Shown piece by piece: positions 28,040-36,741 of a DNA stretch of 60,398 nt (position 1 is its first letter; every line of letters begins with the position of its first letter). The stretch lies in the NCBI GenBank assembly GCA_022823505.1, contig JAJEIA010000086.1:1-60398 (forward strand). The letters run 5' to 3'. A model generated the notes under the pieces. It was not told the DNA's origin, ran no database searches, and saw only the letters and a list, made by a program, of their open reading frames with translations. This DNA is from Dehalococcoidia bacterium (GTDB lineage: Bacteria > Chloroflexota > Dehalococcoidia > Lucifugimonadales > UBA3495). The translations under genes were made by a program, and so were the position numbers.

Positions 28040-29131
28040 ATGGATTTCAATATCGCCGTGCTTGGCGGCGACGGTATCGGCCCGGAGGTCACCGCTGAGG
28101 GCGTCAAGGCCATGCAGGCCGTGGGCCGCGCCTTTGGCCACAATTTTGTCCTCGAGTACGGCGACGTTGGCGGCATATCCATCGACAAACACGGCACGCC
28201 GCTGACCGATGGCGTCCGCGACCTGGCAACTTCAGCCGATGCCGTGCTGTTCGGCGCGGTGGGCGGCCCAAAATGGGACGACCCTTCCGCACCCACTCGA
28301 CCCGAGGATGGTCTGCTCGCGTTGCGAGCGCACCTCAACGTTTTCGCCAACATTCGCCCCGTCAAGGTTTATCCGCAGCTCACCGACTCCAGCGTACTCA
28401 AGCCCCACGTCCTCGAAGGTGTGGACATGGTGGTCGTCCGCGAGCTCACCGGCGGCCTCTATTACGCGCAGCCCAAGGGCCGCACCGAAACCCCGCAGGG
28501 CGTCGTCGGTGTGGATACGATGCGCTACTCAGAATCGGAAATCGAGCGGGTGCTTCGCGTCGGTTTCGAACTGGCCCGCGGTCGGCGCGGCAAGTTGACC
28601 TCCGTGGACAAGGCCAACGTGCTGGAGACCTCCCGCCTCTGGCGCGCCACCGCCACCCGCCTGTCCGGCGAATATCCCGACGTCGAACTCGAGCATGCCC
28701 TGGTCGACGCCTGCGCCATGCAGATTGTCCTGCGTCCCGCCTCATACGACGTGATCGTTGCCGAGAACACCTTCGGCGACATCCTCACCGACGAAGCTGC
28801 AATCCTGGCCGCGTCCATGGGTCTGCTGCCGTCCGCCAGCCTGTCGGGCGTGCCCCAGGACGGCGCTCGAACCCCAGGTTTCTACGAGCCGATTCATGGC
28901 ACCGCTCCGGATATCGCCGGGCGGGGTATCGCCAATCCCTGCGGCTCCGTCCTCAGCGCCGCGATGATGCTCCGCTATTCCCTGGGCCTCACCGAGGAGG
29001 CTGCCGCCATCGAGCGCGCCGTACAGACCGTGCTCGAGCAGGGCTACCGCACGGCCGACATCGCGACTCCCGGTGATACCGCCACCGCCACCACGCAGAT
29101 GGGCGACCTGATCGCCGACGTCATCGGTTAG
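28040..29131 (+). CDS. leuB: 3-isopropylmalate dehydrogenase
   Basis: 363 aa, ATG. Third step of leucine synthesis: oxidative decarboxylation of 3-isopropylmalate with [20 protein letters not shown] (~9-25), the [10 protein letters not shown] substrate motif, [15 protein letters not shown] (~134-148), [13 protein letters not shown] (~192-204) and [12 protein letters not shown] plus [18 protein letters not shown] (~289-306) are all present. leuA/leuC/leuD are not in the window. The exchanger gene follows 19 bases later. Confidence 0.97.
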   Translation: MDFNIAVLGGDGIGPEVTAEGVKAMQAVGRAFGHNFVLEYGDVGGISIDKHGTPLTDGVRDLATSADAVLFGAVGGPKWDDPSAPTRPEDGLLALRAHLNVFANIRPVKVYPQLTDSSVLKPHVLEGVDMVVVRELTGGLYYAQPKGRTETPQGVVGVDTMRYSESEIERVLRVGFELARGRRGKLTSVDKANVLETSRLWRATATRLSGEYPDVELEHALVDACAMQIVLRPASYDVIVAENTFGDILTDEAAILAASMGLLPSASLSGVPQDGARTPGFYEPIHGTAPDIAGRGIANPCGSVLSAAMMLRYSLGLTEEAAAIERAVQTVLEQGYRTADIATPGDTATATTQMGDLIADVIG

Positions 29132-29150
29132 GGAACTCGACGCCGCCACC

Positions 29151-30167
29151 GTGTTGAACGTTCTCTCCGGCGTCGGTCTCCCCGTCGCCATTGTTATTTT
29201 TCTGGCCAGCGCGGTTGCGGTGGTCTTTCTGGGCACGTATCTCGCCAAGTACGGCGACGCCCTCGCCTCGCTCACGGGTTTGGGCCGGATGTTCGTCGGC
29301 AGCATCCTGGTCGCGCTGGCGACTTCACTGCCGGAGGTGTCCAACAACATCACCGCTGTCCGCATCGACAACCCGGAGCTGGCCCTGGGGGACGTACTCG
29401 GGTCCAACATGTTCAACATGCTGATCCTGGCGGTCGTCGCGTTGCTTTTTGGGGGCAAGCGGTTCGTGCAGCGCGTCGCTCCGGAACAGGGTTATCTCAT
29501 CGTCCTGGCGGCCCTGCTCACCGGTATGGCGGTTCTTTTTGCGCTCTTCAAGAGCGGAGTGAGTGTGTGGCAGGTTGGTATCTCTTCCATCATCGTCCTC
29601 GTTTGTTACCTGATCGGCATGTGGATTGTGTACAACCGCCGTCCATCCGGCGCGGACGACGAGAACGCCGACGCGAATGGCATCACGTTACGACGGGCCT
29701 GGATAATGTTCATCCTGGTGTCATTGGGCGTCATCGTTTCCGGCGTGCTGCTGGCCCAGAGTGTCGACCGCATCGCCCACGTGACCGGCGTTTCCTCCGG
29801 CGTACTCGGCATATTGGCCGTGGCTCTGGTCACCAGCATGCCCGAAATATCGGCTACATTCGCCGCTGCGCGCCTGGGGGCCGCCGACCTGGGATTTGCC
29901 GGGGTCTACGGCAGTTGTGTGTTCAACATTACCATTTTGGCCTACGCCGATTTCTTCTACCGGAAGGGGGTCGTGGTCAACAGCGCCGAACCGGAGCATT
30001 ACATCGCCGGAGTGATCGCCCTCGGGTTGATCGTGTGGGGTGGTCTGCTGCTCTGGGGGAGGAATCGTTTGCCCCAGCCGGTGACGGTTTCCGCACTGGC
30101 GCTGATGTTGATGGTTACCGTGGCCGGCGCGATCTGGGTGGCTATGCTCGGCGCTCCGAATACCTAG
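29151..30167 (+). CDS. Sodium/calcium exchanger family (CaCA) membrane protein
   Basis: 338 aa with a GTG start. About ten hydrophobic segments in two halves. The two alpha repeats are clear: GSILVALATSLPEVSNNITAVRID...LGDVLGSNMFN (~47-88) and LAVALVTSMPEISATFAAARLG...GVYGSCVFNITI (~223-263), each with the cation-binding Glu (LPE, MPE) and the GSNxFN/GSCVFN motif. A charged loop (~165-180) separates the halves. Couples Ca2+ or another cation to Na+/H+ across the cytoplasmic membrane. Its last four bases overlap the convergent JAMM gene. Confidence 0.92.
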   Translation: MLNVLSGVGLPVAIVIFLASAVAVVFLGTYLAKYGDALASLTGLGRMFVGSILVALATSLPEVSNNITAVRIDNPELALGDVLGSNMFNMLILAVVALLFGGKRFVQRVAPEQGYLIVLAALLTGMAVLFALFKSGVSVWQVGISSIIVLVCYLIGMWIVYNRRPSGADDENADANGITLRRAWIMFILVSLGVIVSGVLLAQSVDRIAHVTGVSSGVLGILAVALVTSMPEISATFAAARLGAADLGFAGVYGSCVFNITILAYADFFYRKGVVVNSAEPEHYIAGVIALGLIVWGGLLLWGRNRLPQPVTVSALALMLMVTVAGAIWVAMLGAPNT

Positions 30168-30652
30168 ATTTCGGCGCCCGGAAACCGGGCCAGCTCCACG
30201 AATCCGCCCACGTCGTCGTCCCAGTCGAAAAGCGCCGCTTCCACCACGCGCTCGGCGTCGATTCCCACCACCAATTGCTGCACCGGGTAGGCCGGACCGT
30301 CGCCCCAGGGGCTGGTCGCCACCTCCCGGTCCGTTTCCGACAGGTAGGCCCGGCCATTGGGATGGGAATGGTAGATGATACGCGCCGGGGTCTCTCCGTC
30401 CAGGCTGCTGTTGAGTTCCAGCAGGTCCGCCGTGCTGAATACGTAGGCAGATTCGGCCGTGCGTTCCGCGACGGTGGGGTGATTGCCCGATGCCTGGTCG
30501 TTGACCACCGGACGTATTCCGGTCACCGAGGTACCGTCCGGCGTGCCGCTGAGCCATCCGCAGCACTCCGAGGGGAAGGATTCCCGCGCCTGGCGAAACA
30601 CGGCCTGCATGATTTCCGCCGGAATCCCCAGCGGTTCGCCAAAATTGGCCAT
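30164..30652 (-). CDS. JAMM/MPN (Mov34) metalloprotease, M67 type
   Basis: 162 aa, ATG. Complete JAMM zinc site: Glu29 in SECCGWLSG, His95 and His97 in YHSHPNG, Ser105 and Asp108 in YLSETD. Stand-alone bacterial M67 enzymes usually trim C-termini of sulfur-carrier or ubiquitin-like proteins such as ThiS/CysO. No such partner or ThiF homologue is adjacent. Divergent from the first zinc-ribbon gene across a region rich in CGGTAA repeats. Confidence 0.92.
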   Translation of the reverse strand: MANFGEPLGIPAEIMQAVFRQARESFPSECCGWLSGTPDGTSVTGIRPVVNDQASGNHPTVAERTAESAYVFSTADLLELNSSLDGETPARIIYHSHPNGRAYLSETDREVATSPWGDGPAYPVQQLVVGIDAERVVEAALFDWDDDVGGFVELARFPGAEI

Positions 30653-30663
30653 TAAACCCCCTT

Positions 30664-30747
30664 GTTACGAAAACCGTAACCTGATATTCTAATTCGGCCG
30701 TTATCGACTGGTTTACCGTAACACTCCGGTAATACGATAGCGGTAAA
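30664..30747. promoter_or_regulatory. Cluster of CGTAAC / CGGTAA repeats (candidate operators)
   Basis: GTTACG-5-CGTAAC (30664-30680) is a perfect inverted repeat. TTTACCG (30712-30718) pairs with CGGTAAA (30741-30747), with a further CGGTAA at 30727-30732. All lie between the JAMM gene and the first zinc-ribbon gene. Spacing and symmetry suggest binding sites for a dimeric regulator; another TTACCG lies at 31050-31055. Confidence 0.5.
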
Positions 30748-30811
30748 CTGAAATAGCAAACCGGCCACCCGCCCCGCAGACCGCAGCGACGATCCCGAAC
30801 AGGATGGAAAA

Positions 30812-31030
30812 ATGCAGACCCTAACCCGCAAGTCTTTGAAGCTCAAGGCGTGCCCCCGCTGTGGCGGCGATGTTTGCCGCATGAGGGACACCTTCGGAGT
30901 GTATCACCAGTGCGCCCAGTGCGGCCGCGAAATCCGACGCGTAGCCGCCAGCCCGGTCGCAGCCGCCAACATCAATACCAAGGACGTCCCATCGAATCCG
31001 ACCCACCATCGCGAAAAGGTCATGGCCTGA
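30812..31030 (+). CDS. Small zinc-ribbon protein (copy 1)
   Basis: 72 aa, ATG. Lys/Arg-rich N-terminus followed by a single zinc ribbon: Cys14-x2-Cys17 (CPRCGGDV) and Cys34-x2-Cys37 (CAQCGRE), separated by RMRDTFGVYHQ. The tail is short and polar. Paralogue of the protein at 31219-31458 (CPxCGGDV-x-R-x-RD-x-G-x-Y-x-QC-x-QC pattern shared). Function unknown; size and charge fit a nucleic-acid-binding or adaptor protein. Single-gene unit closed by a terminator. Confidence 0.8.
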   Translation: MQTLTRKSLKLKACPRCGGDVCRMRDTFGVYHQCAQCGREIRRVAASPVAAANINTKDVPSNPTHHREKVMA

Positions 31031-31061
31031 CCCAGATACCGAGCACAAGTTACCGTAGGCA

Positions 31062-31096
31062 GCGGCCTCGGACTTGGCTCCGAGGCCGCAATTCTT
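31062..31096 (+). terminator. Intrinsic terminator after zinc-ribbon gene 1
   Basis: 11-bp stem GCGGCCTCGGA / TCCGAGGCCGC with a 6-base loop, followed by AATTCTTT. Good intrinsic terminator. Confidence 0.85.
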
Positions 31097-31218
31097 TAAC
31101 ACCGCATCTTGACCCTAGCTACAACCGAACGCCAACCCACTGATAACCGAGTTCGCATAGCTGAGTAAACCCACCCGCGACCACCGGCCATCATATGCCG
31201 TTGGGTTTAGGAGATGAG

Positions 31219-31458
31219 ATGATGGAGACCACACTGAATCGGGCGCGTTCTGTTCGGGGTGTACGCCGCCGCCGCATGGATCTGGGCTCCTGCCCCCACT
31301 GCGGTGGTGACGTACGCAGGGTCCGCGACATCTACGGCGATTACCGCCAGTGCCTGCAGTGCAGCCGGGAAATACCCGCCGATCCGGCTCCGATGCTACG
31401 GTCCGTGCCGGCCGCACGGCCTGGCGCGCCTGAATCCAAGGAGTTGCTGGTCGCCTGA
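31219..31458 (+). CDS. Small zinc-ribbon protein (copy 2)
   Basis: 79 aa from ATG 31219, chosen because GGAG lies 5 bases upstream; an ATG at 31195 is in frame but lacks a site. Arg-rich N-terminus, then Cys25-x2-Cys28 (CPHCGGDV) and Cys45-x2-Cys48 (CLQCSRE) with RRVRDIYGDYRQ between, closely matching copy 1. The C-terminus is Pro/Ala-rich. Tandem duplication is likely. Own terminator downstream. Function unknown. Confidence 0.8.
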   Translation: MMETTLNRARSVRGVRRRRMDLGSCPHCGGDVRRVRDIYGDYRQCLQCSREIPADPAPMLRSVPAARPGAPESKELLVA

Positions 31459-31484
31459 TCCGCCAACGCGGCGGGTGACCACAG

Positions 31485-31519
31485 CGGGGTCCGAGTTTCG
31501 AACTCGGACCCCGTTTTTT
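31485..31519 (+). terminator. Strong intrinsic terminator after zinc-ribbon gene 2
   Basis: Perfect 13-bp stem CGGGGTCCGAGTT / AACTCGGACCCCG, TCG loop, then TTTTTT. Also faces the convergent phosphatase gene. Confidence 0.93.
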
Positions 31520-31547
31520 GCGCCCAATCGCGTAGCCGCGATCCGCG

Positions 31548-32027
31548 TTACCGGAACCTCCGGGGCATGTTGTCGTTGCGGTCCTTCACGAACACCGCGT
31601 ATTCCCTGACGGCCTCTTCCTGTGACGCCGTCTGGATCGATCCGGGGCGCAGCTGGCGTATGTAATCGATCGCTTCGTCGGCCTCCCAACCGGTGTTCAC
31701 CAGATACGACGCCAATATCGTTCCGGTCCGTCCGATGCCGGCGGCGCAGGTCACCACCGTGGGCCGTTCCCAAGTCTCGATCTGCTGCTCCGCGAAGGTG
31801 ACGATGCGGTCAATCTGCTCCACCGAGGGCGCTTCGAAATCAGGTACCGGCTCAAACAGTTCCTCGAAGCCCCACGGTTCCCCCGAAATCGTTTGCTCTT
31901 CCATGCGCACAATCGCAGTGACGTCGTTGAGCTCGAAGTAGATCAGGTGCCGGCGTTCCGTCGGCCCCATGGCTCCTGCCAGCGCGCCGGGCAGAATCCA
32001 GCTGAAGTTCCGAAAATTGTCTTGCAT
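31548..32027 (-). CDS. Dual-specificity/tyrosine phosphatase-like protein
   Basis: 159 aa from ATG 32027 (MQDNFRNFSWILPG); the frame is open upstream over the DUF167 end. The CX5R loop is Cys94-AAGIG-Arg100 followed by TGT, with general acid Asp63 in PVPD. The residue before the cysteine is Thr rather than the usual His (TCAAGIGRT). Overall size fits the small archaeal-type cysteine phosphatases. Acts on phosphoproteins or phosphoinositide-like substrates; target unknown. 34 bases after the DUF167 gene. Confidence 0.88.
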   Translation of the reverse strand: MQDNFRNFSWILPGALAGAMGPTERRHLIYFELNDVTAIVRMEEQTISGEPWGFEELFEPVPDFEAPSVEQIDRIVTFAEQQIETWERPTVVTCAAGIGRTGTILASYLVNTGWEADEAIDYIRQLRPGSIQTASQEEAVREYAVFVKDRNDNMPRRFR

Positions 32028-32061
32028 GGGTCGCTCCGTGTCCTGGCCAGCCTGTGGGTCG

Positions 32062-32370
32062 TCAGCGGGGTGCGGTTCGCGTGTGGGCCGCAATCAGCCC
32101 GTCCACGCGGCGCAGCAGTTCCGGCTCGTCGATACCGACTATTTCCACAACCTTATCCCGGGACCCGTGGCCCCGCGCCACGTTGACTTGCCGTGAGGGC
32201 ACGCCCAGCGCGTGAGCCAGCATCTCAGTCACCGCTTGATTGGCTTTGCCCGCAACAGGAGGCGCGGTTGTTCGCACTCGTAGCGCGTCACCGTACCAAC
32301 CTGCTATCTCCGAACGGGTGGCATTCGGTTGCACCCGTACCCGCAGGCGGGATGTGACCGGCTGGGTCAT
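32062..32370 (-). CDS. DUF167 (YggU) family protein
   Basis: 102 aa from ATG 32370; the TTG one codon earlier is ignored. RLRVRVQPNATRSEIAGWYGDALRVRTTAPPVAGKANQAVTEMLAHALGVPSRQVNVARGHGSRDKVVEI is a full DUF167 domain: VxPxAxxxxI..., APPxxGKAN and GxxSRxK. Function unknown despite known structures. Divergent from the enoyl-CoA hydratase gene. Confidence 0.94.
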   Translation of the reverse strand: MTQPVTSRLRVRVQPNATRSEIAGWYGDALRVRTTAPPVAGKANQAVTEMLAHALGVPSRQVNVARGHGSRDKVVEIVGIDEPELLRRVDGLIAAHTRTAPR

Positions 32371-32447
32371 CAATCACGTGATAATGGGTCTGGTATAGTA
32401 TGGGCATCGACGGCCGTGTGAGCCGTGGCGATTTGGCGGGAGATCGA

Positions 32448-33227
32448 ATGGAGTATAGCAACATTACGCTTTCGGTGGGAGACCGCGTCGCTACCCTCAG
32501 TCTCAACCGCCCGGACGCTCTCAACGCTCTCAACCCCGAGCTGCTGGCCGAGTTTTCCCATGCCGTCGCGACAGTCAGCGACGATGGCTCGGTCAAAGCC
32601 ATGGTGGTGCGGGGAGAGGGACGCGGGTTCTGCGCCGGCGCCGACCTGCTGTATTTCGATCAGGTTTTCGACGACCTGTCCCTGTTGCCCGAATACGTGA
32701 AAGACCTCAACGACGCATTCTTTGCCCTGGAGGCAATGCCCATACCCACGATCGCCGTCGTGCATGGGTACGCGCTGGCCGGAGGCATGGAACTCATGAT
32801 GGCGTGTGATATGGCCCTCGTGGCCGAGGACGCGCGCATCGGAGACCAGCATGCGAACTTCGGGTTGATTCCAGGGGGCGGGTCCACCCAGCGCCTCCCG
32901 CGCCGAGTGGGTATGCCCCGGGCCATGGAACTGTTGACCACGGGCCGGTGGCTGACCGGCCGGGAAGCAGTGGAGTGGGGCTTGGCCCTCAGGTCTGCGC
33001 AGCCCGAAAACCTTGAAGCCGAGCTGGAATCCATGCTCAATTCCCTGCGGGGCAAGAGCCGGGTGGGGTTGAGCCTCATGAAAAGTCTGGCTCGCCGGAG
33101 CCAGGACCTTCCCCTGAAAGACGGTGTCGCGCTGGAAGGCGCGACCTTCACCCATGTGTTTGCCACGTCGAGCCATCCGCGCGAGGGCATTCAAGCTTTC
33201 AAGCAAAAGCGTCAGCCAGAATTCTGA
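32448..33227 (+). CDS. Enoyl-CoA hydratase/isomerase family protein
   Basis: 259 aa from ATG 32448 with GGAG 5 bases upstream; a TATAGT -10-like box lies at 32394-32399. Crotonase fold: LNRPDALNALNPELLAEF (~16-33), oxyanion-hole segments GRGFCAGADLLYF (~63-75) and VHGYALAGGMELMMACDM (~105-122), LGLIPGGGSTQRLPRRVG-type FGLIPGGGSTQRL. Glu and the usual second Glu/Gly differ among subfamilies: here the segment is GLIPGGG, so one of the two hydratase glutamates is Gly. Could be an isomerase or hydrolase. Confidence 0.92.
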   Translation: MEYSNITLSVGDRVATLSLNRPDALNALNPELLAEFSHAVATVSDDGSVKAMVVRGEGRGFCAGADLLYFDQVFDDLSLLPEYVKDLNDAFFALEAMPIPTIAVVHGYALAGGMELMMACDMALVAEDARIGDQHANFGLIPGGGSTQRLPRRVGMPRAMELLTTGRWLTGREAVEWGLALRSAQPENLEAELESMLNSLRGKSRVGLSLMKSLARRSQDLPLKDGVALEGATFTHVFATSSHPREGIQAFKQKRQPEF

Positions 33228-33305
33228 AACCGCGTCGCGGCCGCCTTTTCCACCGACAGCATTATTTCGGCCCGTGTCGAGTATGGCCGTTTAGGATTTA
33301 TTGGT

Positions 33306-34184
33306 TTGAAAATCAAGGACATCCTCAGCAACCGAAGAACCATCTCCTTCGAGTTCTTTCCGCCCCGGGAGGCCGACGGCGTTCCAAGCGTCGTCGATGT
33401 CGCCAGCCGCCTGCAGCGGTTCTCTCCCGACTTCGTCTCCGTAACCTACGGTGCCGGAGGGGGCACGAGGGCCTTCACCGAAGAAATCACCATGCACCTG
33501 AAGAGTCGCGGCGACATGGAAGTAATGGCCCACCTGACCTGCGTGGCCCAGAGCCGCGGTGAAGTTCACGGCGTGCTCCAGCGCCTCCAGGCCGCCGGCA
33601 TCGAAAACGTCATTGCCCTCCGCGGCGATCGCCCTCCGGGGACCGAGGATGAACCGCCACGTGATGACGAATTCGCCCACGCCACCGATCTCATACGGCA
33701 CATACGGGCCAATTTCGATTTTGGACTCGCCGGCGCCTGCTATCCGGAAGGTCACACGGAGTCCGACAGTCTGGAAGCGGATATCGCCTACGCCCGAATG
33801 AAACAGGATCTCGGCGCGGACTTTCTGATTACGCAGCTCTTCTACGATAACGACTATTTTTACGGCCTGCAGGAGCGGGCCGCTGCCTCCGGCATCACCA
33901 TTCCAATCATACCCGGCGTGTTGCCCATCCTGAGCACCCCGCAGATCAAGCGCTTCACCGCCCTGTGCGGCGCGACTATCCCACCTCAGTTGGACGCGCG
34001 CCTGGAGCGTTTCGCGGAAGACAATCGAGTGGTACGCGAGATCGGAATCGAACACGCCACCCGTCAGGCCGAGGACCTGTGGGCCAACGGCGTGCCCGGG
34101 ATCCATTTTTACGTCCTCAATCGCACCTATTCCGTCTCGCACATCCTGAACGACCTCCACATCACGGGGCACGACCCCGACTGA
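33306..34184 (+). CDS. metF: Methylenetetrahydrofolate reductase
   Basis: 292 aa with TTG start (33306); no ATG precedes the conserved N-terminus KIKDILSNRRTISFEFFPPRE. Reduces 5,10-methylene-THF to 5-methyl-THF using FAD. SFEFFPPR, FVSVTYGAGGGTR (~43-55), HLTCVAQS (~78-85), NVIALRGDRPPG and GADFLITQLFYDN (~174-186) are hallmark segments; the C-terminus GVPGIHFYVLNRT is typical. Next gene acpS is 21 bases downstream. Confidence 0.96.
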   Translation: MKIKDILSNRRTISFEFFPPREADGVPSVVDVASRLQRFSPDFVSVTYGAGGGTRAFTEEITMHLKSRGDMEVMAHLTCVAQSRGEVHGVLQRLQAAGIENVIALRGDRPPGTEDEPPRDDEFAHATDLIRHIRANFDFGLAGACYPEGHTESDSLEADIAYARMKQDLGADFLITQLFYDNDYFYGLQERAAASGITIPIIPGVLPILSTPQIKRFTALCGATIPPQLDARLERFAEDNRVVREIGIEHATRQAEDLWANGVPGIHFYVLNRTYSVSHILNDLHITGHDPD

Positions 34185-34205
34185 TCCGGCGACTGCTGAT
34201 CTACC

Positions 34206-34640
34206 ATGCTTTCGACCGGTGTTGACTTCGTAGAGATCGATCGCGTGGCCGGTGTCCTGGACCGGTACGGTGAACGTTTCCTGCGGCGCGTTTTCACCCC
34301 CGGAGAAATAGCCTACTGCCGCGGTCGTGCGCCCAACCTGGCGGCGCGGTTCGCGGCGAAAGAGGCCGTAATGAAGTCTCTTGGCACCGGTTTCCGAGGC
34401 GTCGGCTGGCGCGACGTCGAGGTGGTGCGCGCTCCCAGCGGTGCCCCCAGCCCGCGGCTTCACGGCCGCGCGCGCCGCCGTGCCGAGCGATTGGGTGTCA
34501 CCGAAATCGCCATCAGCCTCTCCCACTCCCGGGGGTTCGCCATGGTTGTGGCGGTTGCCATGCGGCCTGACACCACGGAATCCCTCGAGGCCGCCCGGGC
34601 AACACTCTGGGGCGAGGACGTCGCCCCTCGCGCCGTCTGA
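34206..34640 (+). CDS. acpS: Holo-[acyl-carrier-protein] synthase
   Basis: 144 aa, ATG. Transfers phosphopantetheine from CoA to acyl carrier protein. STGVDFVEIDRV (Asp7 for Mg2+), FTPGEIAYC and LAARFAAKEAVMKSLGTGFRGVGWRDVEV (Glu53) are diagnostic, with ISLSHSRGFAMVVAV near the C-terminus. An extra ~25-residue acidic tail follows. Six bases before nnr, the common acpS-nnr pairing. Confidence 0.96.
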   Translation: MLSTGVDFVEIDRVAGVLDRYGERFLRRVFTPGEIAYCRGRAPNLAARFAAKEAVMKSLGTGFRGVGWRDVEVVRAPSGAPSPRLHGRARRRAERLGVTEIAISLSHSRGFAMVVAVAMRPDTTESLEAARATLWGEDVAPRAV

Positions 34641-34646
34641 CGCGCC

Positions 34647-36239
34647 ATGGCCGTCAAGGTCGTCACCGTCGCCGAGATGCAGGCGCTTGAAGCCGCGTCC
34701 GAAGCCGCCGGCGTCAGCACGGATACGCTGATGGAGAACGCCGGGTTGGCGTGCGCCCGGCACATCCGTCAGCGCCTGGGCGGAGCGGCCGGCCGCCGGG
34801 CGGTCGTATTGGTGGGACCCGGCAACAACGGCGCCGATGGCCTGGTCCTGGCCCGCCACCTGGCCCGCTGGGGCGCCGACGTATGCTGCTACATCGTTCG
34901 TGGTCGCCCGACGGATGACCCAAAGATGACCGACGCTCTGGCTTACGGCGTGGCGGTTTCGGACTCATCCGGCGACGCCTACCTTTCCAACTTGCAACGC
35001 ATACTGCTCTCTTGCAGCGTTGTCGTCGATGCGATACTCGGCGCCGGACGATACCGGCCGCTGGATGGCATCGTCGGAGATGTCGCCGATCTGGTCAATC
35101 ACGTCCGTCGCGGTCGGCCGGAGCTGCCAGTTATCGCCGTGGATCTGCCCACCGGGGTCAATCCCGACACGGGGGCCGCTGACCCGCGTACCATCGTCGC
35201 CGACGAGTCCCTGGCGCTGTGTCATCCGAAGTACGGTATCGCCAACTTCCCGGGCGCCGGATGCGCGGGTCGCATCAGCGTGCTCAGCATCGGCCTGCCC
35301 GACGAGGTATCCGAGGCTGCCGATGCTGACCTGCCCACCGAGTGGATGACCTCCGAGACAGTACGGGCCCTCCTCCCCGCCAGGCCGCTGACCTCGCATA
35401 AGGGCACCTTCGGACACCTGCTGATCGTGGCCGGCTCCCGCAATTTCGTGGGTGCGGCTGCTCTTGCCGCCCGTGGGGCCCATCGCGCCGGCGCCGGCCT
35501 GGTCACCCTGGCCGCTCCCGAGTCGGTGTACCGCATCGCCGCCTCCCGGCTCACCGAAACCATCCACCTGCCCCTGCCGGAAGATGCCGACGGTCGGATC
35601 GACGCGTCCGCGGGCGGCGTGATTCGTGATCGGATCCACGGTTATTCGGCTATGGCGGTGGGTTGTGGGCTGGGCTGGTCGAACGGTACCACGAGCTTCA
35701 TGGATCGTCTCCTTTTCCACGGCGAAGACCCCCCCACCTTGCCAATGGTCATCGATGCCGACGGACTGAACAACCTCTCGCGATGCTCCCATTGGGAAGA
35801 CCGTCTGCGCTCCCCTGCCGTAATGACCCCACACCCCGGCGAAATGGCGACCCTAACCGGTCAACCCACCGCGCAGGTCCAGGCCGACCGTATCGCTACC
35901 GCAAATAAATCGGCGGCGAGTTGGCGTCAGACTGTCCTGCTGAAGGGCGCTCACACCGTAGTCGCCTCTCCAGCCGGGAAGCGGTGCGTCCTGCCTTTCG
36001 CCAATCCGGCCCTTGCCGCCGGGGGTACCGGCGACGTGCTTACCGGAATCATTGGAGGGCTGATGGCCCAGGGGCTCGCTCCATACGGTGCCGCTCGGCT
36101 GGGCGGGTTCCTCCACGGCACGGCGGCCGAGCAGGCGCGCTCCGAACACGGCGACGCCGGCGTCGTTGCCAGCGACCTGCTGGATCGAATTCCCGCCATC
36201 ATGGCAAACCTGCGCGGCCCGGAGGCAGCCCGTGGTTGA
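34647..36239 (+). CDS. nnr: Bifunctional NAD(P)H-hydrate epimerase/dehydratase
   Basis: 530 aa, ATG. N-terminal YjeF_N epimerase domain (~1-220: EMQALEAASEAAGVST, VVLVGPGNNGADGLVLARHL, AVDLPTGVNPDTGA) and C-terminal ribokinase-like dehydratase domain (~235-525: SHKGTFGHLLIVAGS, ARGAHRAGAGLVTLA, VIDADGLNNL, MTPHPGEMATLTG, NPALAAGGTGDVLTGIIGGLMAQGLAP). It repairs damaged NADHX/NADPHX. Overlaps the next gene's GTG start by 8 bases. Confidence 0.96.
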   Translation: MAVKVVTVAEMQALEAASEAAGVSTDTLMENAGLACARHIRQRLGGAAGRRAVVLVGPGNNGADGLVLARHLARWGADVCCYIVRGRPTDDPKMTDALAYGVAVSDSSGDAYLSNLQRILLSCSVVVDAILGAGRYRPLDGIVGDVADLVNHVRRGRPELPVIAVDLPTGVNPDTGAADPRTIVADESLALCHPKYGIANFPGAGCAGRISVLSIGLPDEVSEAADADLPTEWMTSETVRALLPARPLTSHKGTFGHLLIVAGSRNFVGAAALAARGAHRAGAGLVTLAAPESVYRIAASRLTETIHLPLPEDADGRIDASAGGVIRDRIHGYSAMAVGCGLGWSNGTTSFMDRLLFHGEDPPTLPMVIDADGLNNLSRCSHWEDRLRSPAVMTPHPGEMATLTGQPTAQVQADRIATANKSAASWRQTVLLKGAHTVVASPAGKRCVLPFANPALAAGGTGDVLTGIIGGLMAQGLAPYGAARLGGFLHGTAAEQARSEHGDAGVVASDLLDRIPAIMANLRGPEAARG

Positions 36240-36657
36240 CCTGACTCCGCAACAGGCGGCCCGGCTGTCCGAAACCCCGGTGGGTCACCTGGCCACCGCC
36301 GACGCAAACGGCCGACCCCATGTCATCCCGGTTTGCTTCGCCTACGACGGACAGCATATCTACTCGGTGCTCGACGCCAAGCCCAAGCGCGGCAGTCTCA
36401 CCGGGCTGCGGCGGGTCCGCAATATCCTCGCCAATCCCCAGGTTTCTCTGGTCATCGACCACTACGACGAGGACTGGACCCGCCTCTGGTACCTACTCGT
36501 CCAAGGCACAGCCGAGTTGGTCGAGGACGGTCCCGAACCGCCGGTGGCAATCGCTCGCCTGCGCGACAAATACCCCCAATACCGGGAAATGCCTCTCGAC
36601 GGCAATCCGGTGATCCGGATCAAGCCCGAGCGCGTCACCGGTTGGTCCGGCGGTTGA
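36232..36657 (+). CDS. PPOX-class, putative F420-dependent oxidoreductase (TIGR03668-like)
   Basis: 141 aa from GTG 36232, with GGAGG six bases upstream; start lies inside the end of nnr. Split-barrel flavin/F420-binding fold: LSETPVGHLATADANGRPHVIPVCFAYDGQHIYSVLDAKPKRG (~12-54) then LRRVRNILANPQVSLVIDHYDEDWTRLWYLLVQGTAELVEDG (~58-100). The central Lys-rich DAKPKRG segment and the paired barrel strands fit TIGR03668. Cofactor cannot be proven from sequence alone. Confidence 0.9.
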   Translation: MVDLTPQQAARLSETPVGHLATADANGRPHVIPVCFAYDGQHIYSVLDAKPKRGSLTGLRRVRNILANPQVSLVIDHYDEDWTRLWYLLVQGTAELVEDGPEPPVAIARLRDKYPQYREMPLDGNPVIRIKPERVTGWSGG

Positions 36658-36741
36658 AGCGCCGTTCTTCGTCTTGACCCGGTAGCCGCCGCACCCTAGA
36701 ATGCCGGCACCCGGCCCGCAGGGCCGTCCTTGCAGGTTTCC

